Below are positions 1-6,924 of a stretch of DNA of 7,398 nt, one piece after another (position 1 is the stretch's first letter; each line of letters opens with the position of its first letter). The position numbers and the translations under genes were made by a program. The stretch spans positions 1 to 7,398 of the forward strand of contig JAQCJS010000047.1 in NCBI GenBank assembly GCA_027592975.1, in the 5' to 3' direction. This DNA is from Chloroflexota bacterium (lineage in GTDB: Bacteria > Chloroflexota > Dehalococcoidia > UBA2979). A model generated the notes under the pieces. The model made no database searches. It saw nothing but the letters and a program-made list of their open reading frames with translations, and was not told where the DNA came from.

Positions 1-1899
<1,899 letters not shown>

Positions 1900-1915
1900 C
1901 AGTACCCCCGTCAAC

Positions 1916-1930
1916 CCGCCCGAGGGGCGG
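1916..1930 (-). other. Intercistronic hairpin upstream of the aminopeptidase gene
   Basis: A perfect 6-bp inverted repeat (CCGCCC, three-base loop, GGGCGG) fills part of the 50-base gap between the CinA stop and the aminopeptidase start. On the minus-strand transcript the hairpin ends 16 bases before the ATG, just ahead of the G-rich putative ribosome binding site. No T-run follows, so it is not an intrinsic terminator. It could affect mRNA processing or translation of the downstream gene, but short GC-rich inverted repeats are common by chance in DNA of this composition. Confidence 0.35.
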
Positions 1931-1949
1931 CCCGTCCGCTCCCGCCAGC

Positions 1950-2477
1950 CTACGCCGTCGGCCCACGCGTTTCACCGTTGGTCTCATCGAGATAGTCGAG
2001 CACCAGCCGCAGCGCGGCCTCGCTCGCCTGGCGCTTGTTCTCCTCGCGCGTGCCGGTGAACTGGCAGCGCATCACGCGCTCGAAGTCCGGCGCGGCGATC
2101 GCGACGAGGTACATGCCGGCCGGGCGCAGCGGGTTGCCGGTCTCGCTCGCCACGCCCGTCTCCGCGATCGCGACATCCGTGCGCATCGCCTCGCGCGCGC
2201 CCCGTGCGAGGGCGATCGCGGCGGGCGCGCTCACCGATCCCTCGGTCGTCAGCAGGTCGCCGTCCACGCCCAGCAGGTCGATCTTCGGGCCGCGCGCGTA
2301 CGGCGCGATGCCGCCCACGAAGCAGCGCGAGGCACCCGGGACGTTGGTGACCAGGTGCCCGATCATCCCGCCGACGCTCGCCTCGGCTGTTGCCAGCGTG
2401 AGCCCGCGCGCCGTGAGTCCGGCCACGACCTGCGCGGCCAGGTCGGCGGCGACGTCGAAGCCGGAGGCCTCGGTCAC
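1950..2477 (-). CDS. Stand-alone CinA C-terminal domain protein (PncC/NMN-amidohydrolase-like, divergent)
   Basis: A 175-residue single-domain protein of the CinA C-terminal family. Members such as E. coli PncC deamidate nicotinamide mononucleotide in pyridine-nucleotide recycling. The whole domain is recognisable: TLATAE at 27-32, GGMIGHLVT at 36-44, VPGAS at 46-50, F53 with VGGI 54-57, Y60 and K65 in the segment usually written Y-x-N-x-x-K, LLGV at 68-71, and a late PAGMYLVAI (119-127) matching the usual KPVGT strand. The N-terminal competence/molybdopterin-binding domain of full-length CinA is absent, as in PncC. Two signature segments deviate: the usual ESCTGG is EASVGG (32-37), and the usual GIAGPxGG reads GVASETGN (108-115). 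The start is GTG at 2475-2477, which overlaps the crotonase stop as GTGA and implies translational coupling; no competing start fits the domain better. The family assignment is firm; NMN deamidase activity is only possible. Confidence 0.87.
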   Translation of the reverse strand: MTEASGFDVAADLAAQVVAGLTARGLTLATAEASVGGMIGHLVTNVPGASRCFVGGIAPYARGPKIDLLGVDGDLLTTEGSVSAPAAIALARGAREAMRTDVAIAETGVASETGNPLRPAGMYLVAIAAPDFERVMRCQFTGTREENKRQASEAALRLVLDYLDETNGETRGPTA

Positions 2478-3235
2478 CGCGGGGCGCCGCGGCCCGTCAC
2501 GCGCTGCGTGGCGATGGTGAACCGGCGGACGTGATCCTCGCCGCCGCGCAGCAGCATGTCGGCCTGCCGCTCCAGCGCGTCCGCGTCCGCACCGCTCACC
2601 GCCGCGTTGATCGTGGCCTTCGACCAGTGGAGCGCCAGCGGCGAGGCAGCGGCGATCGTCCGCGCCATCTCGTCCACCATCGCCGGCAGCTCCTCGGACG
2701 GCACGACGCGGTTCGCGAGGCCGATGCGCACCGCCTCCTCCGCCTCCACCACGCGCGAGGTGAAGATCAGTTCCTTCGCCAGAGCCGGCCCCACGAGGCG
2801 AGGCAGCACCACTGCGCCCACGACCAGACCGTACTCGGCACCGGGGAAGCGGAAGCGCGTCCGGTCGGAGACGACCCGGATGTCGCAGGCGCAGGCCAGC
2901 AGCGCCCCCGCGCCGTACGCCGGCCCGTCGATCGCGGCGATCACCGGCTTGGGCGAGGCCTCCACGCGGCGGGTGACGCGATCCGGGCCGCTGGCGTGGA
3001 TAACGTGCTGATCCTCCGCGGCCAGCGCCTCCTCCATGTCTGCGCCGGCACAGAAGGAGCCGTCCGTGCCCTCGATGACAATGACGCCGACCGCAGGGTC
3101 GTCGTCCAGGCGTGCCATGCCTTCGGCAAGCGCGCGGGAGAGGGCGACGTTCAGGGCGTTGCGCTTCTCGGGGCGGTTCAGGCGGAGACGCCCCACGCCC
3201 CCCTCGACGGACACGACGACCAGCGGATCGGGCAT
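2474..3235 (-). CDS. Enoyl-CoA hydratase/isomerase (crotonase) family protein with non-canonical active site
   Basis: A 253-residue cytoplasmic protein of normal crotonase length, expected to act on an acyl-CoA thioester. Visible family features are NRPEKRNALN (20-29), the first oxyanion-hole loop FCAGAD (61-66), the second oxyanion segment YGAGALL (107-113) followed by CDIRVVSD (117-124), and the C-terminal helix region SPLALHWSKATIN (198-210). Aligned without gaps to rat crotonase, the catalytic E144 falls on L112 and E164 on G132; the following loop, normally IPGAGG, is VVGAVV (138-143). The nearest acidic residues are D118 and E134. Ordinary hydration of enoyl-CoA is therefore doubtful. 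Isomerase, hydrolase, lyase-like or non-catalytic roles remain possible. The ATG at 3233-3235 is supported by AGGAGG at 3241-3246 with a five-base spacer. It is the first gene of the leftward unit and overlaps the CinA gene by four bases. Confidence 0.93.
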   Translation of the reverse strand: MPDPLVVVSVEGGVGRLRLNRPEKRNALNVALSRALAEGMARLDDDPAVGVIVIEGTDGSFCAGADMEEALAAEDQHVIHASGPDRVTRRVEASPKPVIAAIDGPAYGAGALLACACDIRVVSDRTRFRFPGAEYGLVVGAVVLPRLVGPALAKELIFTSRVVEAEEAVRIGLANRVVPSEELPAMVDEMARTIAAASPLALHWSKATINAAVSGADADALERQADMLLRGGEDHVRRFTIATQRVTGRGAPR

Positions 3236-3240
3236 ACACA

Positions 3241-3265
3241 CCTCCTGCGCCCGGTGCTCCGGGCG
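3241..3265 (-). promoter_or_regulatory. Ribosome binding site with adjoining 5'-leader hairpin
   Basis: On the minus strand AGGAGG (3246-3241) lies five bases before the crotonase ATG, a near-ideal Shine-Dalgarno. One base upstream is a perfect inverted repeat of seven pairs, CGCCCGG, tetraloop AGCA, CCGGGCG (3265-3248). If transcription starts near 3265, as the proposed -10 box suggests, the hairpin would be the first structure of the mRNA. It could protect the 5' end or influence ribosome access. The pairing is directly visible; the role is inferred. Confidence 0.5.
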
Positions 3266-3271
3266 TCCGAG

Positions 3272-3301
3272 AGTATCGCCTGAGGCGAGGCGCGCTGTCC
3301 T
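3272..3301 (-). promoter_or_regulatory. Putative sigma70-type promoter for the crotonase-CinA-aminopeptidase unit
   Basis: Read on the minus strand, AGGACA (3301-3296) matches TTGACA at four of six positions. It is followed by an 18-base spacer and GATACT (3277-3272), which matches TATAAT at four of six. The predicted start is near 3265, leaving a leader of about 30 bases that contains the hairpin and the ribosome binding site. It is a moderate match, strengthened by its position in a short divergent intergenic region. Confidence 0.4.
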
Positions 3302-3327
3302 GCCCAGGCCGCCCGGATCGCGCCTGC

Positions 3328-3356
3328 TTGTCCTGCACCGGCCGCACCCGTAGGCT
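3328..3356 (+). promoter_or_regulatory. Putative leaderless promoter of the first aminotransferase
   Basis: TTGTCC (3328-3333), a 17-base spacer and TAGGCT (3351-3356) form a sigma70-like promoter. The -10 box keeps the three most conserved positions (T, A and the final T). Only eight bases separate the -10 box from the ATG at 3365, so the transcript would begin at or within about three bases of the start codon. There is no convincing Shine-Dalgarno in this stretch, which agrees with a leaderless mRNA. Confidence 0.5.
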
Positions 3357-3364
3357 TGCGAACC

Positions 3365-4594
3365 ATGACCGACACGGGGGATGGCTTTGGCGACGCGGCG
3401 ATCGAGGCGCTCCTGGCGCCTGCGGTTCGTCGCCTCCCGCCGCCCACCTCGCTCTCCCCGCTCCCGTACGACCTGAACGCGGGCGTCCCGGATCGCGCCA
3501 CCCTGCCGTGGGAGGCGCTGGCGGACGCCGCGCGCGCCGCGCTGGCGGAGGATCCAGGTGCCGCGCTGACCTACGGCGGCTCGCTGGGCTACGAGCCGCT
3601 GCGCGCATGGATCGCCGCCCGCCAGACGGCGGAGACGGGGCTGGAGGTGACCTCCGCGCACGTCACGCTCACGGCAGGCAGCGCGCAGGGCATTGACAAC
3701 ATCGCGGCGGCGTTCATCTCCCCCGGCGACATCGTGGTCGCGGGCGCGCCCACCTACCCCGGCGCCATCCGCACCTTCCGCGCCCGTGGCGGCGTGGTGA
3801 TCGATGTCCCACAGGACGACGACGGCATGATCATGTCCGCGCTGGAGCGCGTCCTGGAGACGCGCCGGATGACCGGGCACCAGGCCAAGCTCATCTACAT
3901 CACCGCGAACTACGACAATCCCACCGGCAGCACGCTCCCGGCAGCCCGGCGCGAGGCGCTGGTGCGCATCGCCCGCGATCACGGCGTGCTGATCCTGGAG
4001 GACGACGCCTACACGGGCATCGACCTGGACGGCCCGCCGCCTGCCTCGCTCTTCTCGATCGCGCAGGGGCACGGGATCATGCGCTGCGGCACGTTCTCGA
4101 AGACCATCGCCACCGGCCTCCGCGTCGGCTGGGTGGTTGCGCAACCCTCGATCATCAAGCGGCTCGCGTTCGCACGCTTCGACAACGGCGGGTCTCCGTT
4201 CCTGCACCGCACCATCCTGAAGTACCTGGAATCCGGCGCCTACGACCCGCACGTCGCGATGCTGCGGGAGATGTACCGCGAGCGGCGCGATCTGAGCGCG
4301 GCCATGCTGGTGGACCTCGCGGAGCCCTACCTGACCTTCCGAAAGTCGGCGGGCGGGTTCTTCCACTGGCTGCACCTGGCGCCCGGCCTGACCGCGGAAG
4401 CCGTCACCGCCGCCGCCGCGCGGCATGGCGTGGCGGTCACCCCCGGCACCGGCTATTACCCCAACGGCGGAGGCGAGGATCGCCTGCGGCTGGTGTTCGC
4501 GGTGCTGCCGCCGGAGGAGTTGAAGGCCGCGATTGCAGCGTTCGCCGAGGGCCTCGCTGAGGTCGCGGCGGGGGCGCTGCCATCTCGCGGCTGA
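3365..4594 (+). CDS. PLP-dependent aminotransferase, class I/II (LysN/KAT-II/MocR-like), first paralogue
   Basis: A 409-residue cytoplasmic fold-type I enzyme expected to move an amino group between an amino acid and a 2-oxo acid using pyridoxal phosphate. Landmarks are TYGGSLGYEPLR near the N-terminus, the cofactor-phosphate loop TAGSAQ, ring-stacking Y131 in APTYPG, N185 in DNPTG, D213 and Y216 in DDAY (N to D spacing of 28 as in aspartate aminotransferase), the Schiff-base lysine K246 in GTFSKTIATGLRVGW, and carboxylate-binding R375 in LRLVFA. There is no N-terminal winged-helix domain, so it is an enzyme and not a MocR regulator. I chose the ATG at 3365; an in-frame TTG at 3356 lies inside the proposed -10 box. 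The gene diverges from the crotonase and is followed 125 bases later by its paralogue. Similar enzymes act on 2-aminoadipate, kynurenine, aromatic or branched-chain amino acids; the substrate here is not determinable by eye. Confidence 0.93.
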   Translation: MTDTGDGFGDAAIEALLAPAVRRLPPPTSLSPLPYDLNAGVPDRATLPWEALADAARAALAEDPGAALTYGGSLGYEPLRAWIAARQTAETGLEVTSAHVTLTAGSAQGIDNIAAAFISPGDIVVAGAPTYPGAIRTFRARGGVVIDVPQDDDGMIMSALERVLETRRMTGHQAKLIYITANYDNPTGSTLPAARREALVRIARDHGVLILEDDAYTGIDLDGPPPASLFSIAQGHGIMRCGTFSKTIATGLRVGWVVAQPSIIKRLAFARFDNGGSPFLHRTILKYLESGAYDPHVAMLREMYRERRDLSAAMLVDLAEPYLTFRKSAGGFFHWLHLAPGLTAEAVTAAAARHGVAVTPGTGYYPNGGGEDRLRLVFAVLPPEELKAAIAAFAEGLAEVAAGALPSRG

Positions 4595-4636
4595 CGGATG
4601 GGTACGGTACGCCCGGGATGTGGGCGCACGGCGGTG

Positions 4637-4665
4637 TTGCCGGGCGATTTCGCACGACATAGGAT
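4637..4665 (+). promoter_or_regulatory. Putative sigma70-type promoter of the second aminotransferase
   Basis: TTGCCG (4637-4642), a 17-base spacer and TAGGAT (4660-4665) match the consensus at four of six positions in each box. The predicted start is near 4672, giving a leader of about 48 bases. The same TTG-N-C-N / 17 / TAGG-N-T form stands before the first paralogue, which supports both calls. Some read-through from the upstream aminotransferase is also likely, since I see no terminator between the genes. Confidence 0.5.
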
Positions 4666-4679
4666 GGGCGGATTCCGAA

Positions 4680-4691
4680 CGGGGTACCCCG
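4680..4691 (+). promoter_or_regulatory. 12-bp perfect palindrome in the leader of the second aminotransferase
   Basis: CGGGGTACCCCG is a perfect palindrome lying just downstream of the predicted transcription start and upstream of the ribosome binding site. A near-repeat follows it, GTCAACGG (4693-4700) and GTCAAAGG (4703-4710), spaced ten bases or one helical turn; the second copy includes the ribosome binding site. The layout suits a protein-binding operator, but no known operator is recognised. Confidence 0.3.
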
Positions 4692-4719
4692 GGTCAACGG
4701 GAGTCAAAGGACGGGACTC

Positions 4720-6012
4720 GTGACGGCGGAATCGACTCGTACGCTTGCCGACGAGATCGCGAAGCTCTGGGCTGGTCGCGACCTCGACACGTTGACCAGC
4801 GCCGCGGCGAAGTACCTCACCACGGGCTCCGCGACCGACTGGGGCATGGCGACCTCTATCCAGTCCATCGTCCCGCCGATCACCCTCGGCGGCGGCATCC
4901 CTGACCCCATCACCCTGCCGCGCATGGCGCTGGCCGAGGCGATGGCACGCGCCGTGGACACGGACGCACTGGACGACAGCCCGCTGCGCTACGGCGGCCC
5001 GGAGGGCTACGAGCCGCTACGCGCGCAGCTGGCCGCCCGCTATACCCGCGACCGCGGCTTCAAGGTCGGCCCGGAGCACTTCCTGCTGACCAATGGCTCC
5101 GCCGGAGCGATCGACCAGATCTGCGCGGCGTTCATCACCCCCGGCGACGTGATCATCACGGAAGCCCCCACCTTCTCCGGCACACTCCGCACATTCCGCG
5201 GCCACTCCGCCGAGATCGTGCCCATCGGCATGGACAACGACGGCATGCTGGTGGACGACCTGGAGCCGCTGATCGAGAAGTTGAAGGCGCAGGGGAAGCG
5301 CGTGAAGTTGATCTACACGATCAGCAACTTCCACAACCCCATGGGCGTGACGCTCTCGCTCCCACGGCGCGAGGAGATGATCCGCGTCGCCGCGCGCCAC
5401 GGCGCGTTCGTCCTCGACGACGACGCGTACGGTGAGTTGTACTTCCCCGGCTGGGATCACCCGCCCGCACTCTCCGCGCTCTCCGAGTGCCACGGCGTGA
5501 TCACCGTGGGCACCTTCTCCAAGATCATCGCGACCGGTCTCCGCGTCGGCTGGATCCACGCGACCCCGGAGGTGCTGGATCGCGTGACCCGCGTCCGCTT
5601 CGAGATGGGCAACAGCCCGTTGCTGCAGAAGATGCTCTTCGAGTTCTGCAAGGACGGGAACCTCGACCGCCACATCGAATCGATGCGGAAGGTCTATCTC
5701 GCCAAGCTGGACACGCTGTGCGACGCGCTCCGCGACCACTGCGAGGCGTACGTGAAGTTCCGCCGCCCGCACGGCGGCTTCTTCCTCTGGGTGGAGCTGC
5801 AGGGCGGCCTCGACGGGCGCGAGGTGCAGCAGGCCGCCATCGCGGAGGGGCTGATCGCCGCCGCGGGCTACGGCTTCTTCCCGGACCGCGTGGACTCCGG
5901 CGATCACATGCGCTTAGCGTTCTCGTGGGTCGGTCAGGACGACCTGGTGGATGCGGCGAAGCGCCTCGCAACCGCGTGCGCGAAAATCGCGGATCGCACC
6001 GCGCGCCCGTAG
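4720..6012 (+). CDS. PLP-dependent aminotransferase, class I/II (LysN/KAT-II/MocR-like), second paralogue
   Basis: A 430-residue cytoplasmic aminotransferase clearly paralogous to its upstream neighbour: both share RYGG/TYGG then GYEPLR, an NGSAGAID/AGSAQGID loop, GTFSK-IATGLRVGW, and GGFF-W near the C-terminus. Catalytic landmarks are N206 in HNPMG, D234 and Y237 in DDAY, the PLP lysine K268, and carboxylate-binding R398 in MRLAFSW. It carries a longer N-terminal segment (about residues 1-50, mostly helical in character) than the first paralogue. At the cofactor-stacking position it has phenylalanine (F152 in APTFSG) where the first has tyrosine. The start is GTG at 4720-4722, set by AAAGGA at 4706-4711 with an eight-base spacer. 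It has its own predicted promoter. The paralogues may divide related substrates or act under different conditions; the exact reaction is unknown. Confidence 0.94.
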   Translation: MTAESTRTLADEIAKLWAGRDLDTLTSAAAKYLTTGSATDWGMATSIQSIVPPITLGGGIPDPITLPRMALAEAMARAVDTDALDDSPLRYGGPEGYEPLRAQLAARYTRDRGFKVGPEHFLLTNGSAGAIDQICAAFITPGDVIITEAPTFSGTLRTFRGHSAEIVPIGMDNDGMLVDDLEPLIEKLKAQGKRVKLIYTISNFHNPMGVTLSLPRREEMIRVAARHGAFVLDDDAYGELYFPGWDHPPALSALSECHGVITVGTFSKIIATGLRVGWIHATPEVLDRVTRVRFEMGNSPLLQKMLFEFCKDGNLDRHIESMRKVYLAKLDTLCDALRDHCEAYVKFRRPHGGFFLWVELQGGLDGREVQQAAIAEGLIAAAGYGFFPDRVDSGDHMRLAFSWVGQDDLVDAAKRLATACAKIADRTARP

Positions 6013-6076
6013 CACCGAGACCGCGGCCCCTATCACGGCCGTCGTACCATGACAGCCATCGCGACGTGCGATGATT

Positions 6077-6090
6077 GGAGGTATGCCGTG
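6077..6090 (+). promoter_or_regulatory. Ribosome binding site fixing the GTG start of the small broken gene
   Basis: GGAGGT at 6077-6082 stands five bases before the GTG at 6088-6090, a strong match that selects this codon over the in-frame ATG at 6049. The 75 bases between the preceding stop (6012) and this start contain a weak inverted repeat, CGGCC with an eight-base loop and GGCCG, but no T-run, and a possible -10 box TACCAT (6045-6050) with no matching -35. No clear terminator or promoter is present. Confidence 0.6.
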
Positions 6091-6374
6091 CCCGACCGTC
6101 GGATTCCCCGAGCGTTCACGCTGCCCTGGGGCAGCGGCCAGGTGACCGAAGAGGCCGCGATCGAGGGCGGCCTGCGCCGTCCATCCAGCTCCTCCACTAC
6201 GAGCTGGGCGAGCGCAAGGGCCAGAGCGCAGTCCGTTTCGTCGCCTATGACGAGGAGGGCCACCTGGAGCAGCGTCCGCTGATCGTCAACGAGCGGGAGA
6301 TCGCCGCGCTACGCGGCGAGATCGCGCGGTCGCCTCGGCTGCGGGCGCTGCTGAAGCGGCTGGTCGAGGACTAG
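6088..6374 (+). pseudogene. Small conserved-looking hypothetical protein gene interrupted by a one-base frameshift
   Basis: From the GTG at 6088 the frame reads VPDRRIPRAFTLPWGSG and continues to GGLR at residue 30, then turns into low-complexity serine-rich sequence. The coherent continuation, PSIQLLHYELGE and onward to a TAG at 6372-6374, lies in the -1 frame. Restoring one C in the short C-run around 6177-6178 joins them into a smooth protein of 95 residues, with RFVAYDEEGH (50-59), PLIVNEREIAALR (64-76) and a basic helical end, SPRLRALLKRLVED. I do not recognise a named family. It has no signal peptide or membrane segment; the composition suggests a small beta then alpha soluble protein. 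The break may be a real mutation or a sequencing/assembly error; no slippery heptamer supports programmed frameshifting. It lies between the aminotransferases and the DinB-like gene on the same strand. Confidence 0.7.
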
Positions 6375-6408
6375 CGGCTCGGCGGCAGCGCCCACGCGCG
6401 CGCCGGGG

Positions 6409-6427
6409 TATGCTGCGCCCCGGGGGA
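6409..6427 (+). promoter_or_regulatory. Possible -10 box and ribosome binding site of the DinB-like gene
   Basis: TATGCT (6409-6414) matches the -10 consensus at four of six positions, including the three most conserved. It would give a start near 6421, about a dozen bases before the ATG at 6434. GGGGGA (6422-6427) with a six-base spacer serves as ribosome binding site. No good -35 is seen at the proper distance, so this promoter is tentative. Confidence 0.35.
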
Positions 6428-6433
6428 CCGCAC

Positions 6434-6922
6434 ATGAGCGACATCGACCAGATCACGCAGCAACTCCAGGACGCGCGCGCCGAACTGCTGGAGGCGCTGA
6501 ACGGCGTCACCCAGGCCGAGTTTGACCACAAGCCCGTCCGCGAGAGCGATGAGGACGAGGATCACTGGTCGATCCTCGAAGTGCTGTGGCACATCGGCAT
6601 GGTCGAGGACCGTTTCCGACGGACGATCGACCAGGCGCTGGACGGACGCAAGGTCACCACGGACTCCCCGCGCGAGCGCCCCGTGCACATGACGACGCCC
6701 GCGCTGCTCATCGAATGGATCAAACAGGCGCGCCGCCCCACGGAGTCGCTCCTGCGCCGCCTGACGGACGCAGACCTCGCCGTGGAGATCCCGCGACCGG
6801 ACGGATCGACGCGCACGCCACTCCGCTACCTCCAGATCCTCGTCAGCCACGACCGCGACCACGCCGGCCAGGTGCGCGCCCTGCGCGAGATGGAGCGCCT
6901 CCCCGCCGGCGGCGAGGCGTAG
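6434..6922 (+). CDS. DinB/YfiT-like four-helix-bundle putative metalloprotein
   Basis: A 162-residue soluble protein with the DinB-superfamily pattern: a first helix QITQQLQDARAELLEAL, a second-helix histidine H53 in LEVLWHIGMVEDRF, and a final helix with H139 and H143 in SHDRDHAGQVRAL. These three histidines stand where DinB/YfiT-like proteins bind a divalent metal. Relatives include thiol-dependent transferases (bacillithiol or mycothiol S-transferases, maleylpyruvate isomerase) and many uncharacterised proteins, so the reaction is unknown. I chose the ATG at 6434 because it has the ribosome binding site. An upstream in-frame ATG at 6410 would add eight residues but lies within the proposed -10 box. 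The VOC-family gene starts two bases after this stop, so the pair is almost certainly co-transcribed and may share a detoxification or thiol-linked role (inference). Confidence 0.87.
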   Translation: MSDIDQITQQLQDARAELLEALNGVTQAEFDHKPVRESDEDEDHWSILEVLWHIGMVEDRFRRTIDQALDGRKVTTDSPRERPVHMTTPALLIEWIKQARRPTESLLRRLTDADLAVEIPRPDGSTRTPLRYLQILVSHDRDHAGQVRALREMERLPAGGEA

Positions 6923-6924
6923 CG

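Noticed and set aside
2478..3608. Upstream in-frame extension of the CinA frame on the minus strand
   Set aside because: It is low-complexity arginine/glycine-rich sequence overlapping the crotonase in another frame. The domain begins just after the GTG at 2477.
4611..4645. GCCCGG and CCGGGC inverted repeat after the first aminotransferase as a terminator
   Set aside because: The loop is 23 bases, the stem is only six pairs, there is no T-run, and the right arm overlaps the -35 box of the next promoter.
3236..4660. Upstream in-frame extension of the crotonase frame on the minus strand, which would give a 728-residue protein
   Set aside because: The extension is antisense to the first aminotransferase, has shadow-like composition, and the true ATG at 3235 has an ideal ribosome binding site and matches the family's normal N-terminus.
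5017..5907. A 296-codon minus-strand frame inside the second aminotransferase
   Set aside because: No domain is recognisable and the composition is a reverse-complement shadow of a well-supported enzyme.
6172..6186. Programmed -1 frameshift in the small gene
   Set aside because: There is no X-XXY-YYZ slippery heptamer and no clear downstream stimulatory structure. A lost C in a short C-run is the simpler explanation.
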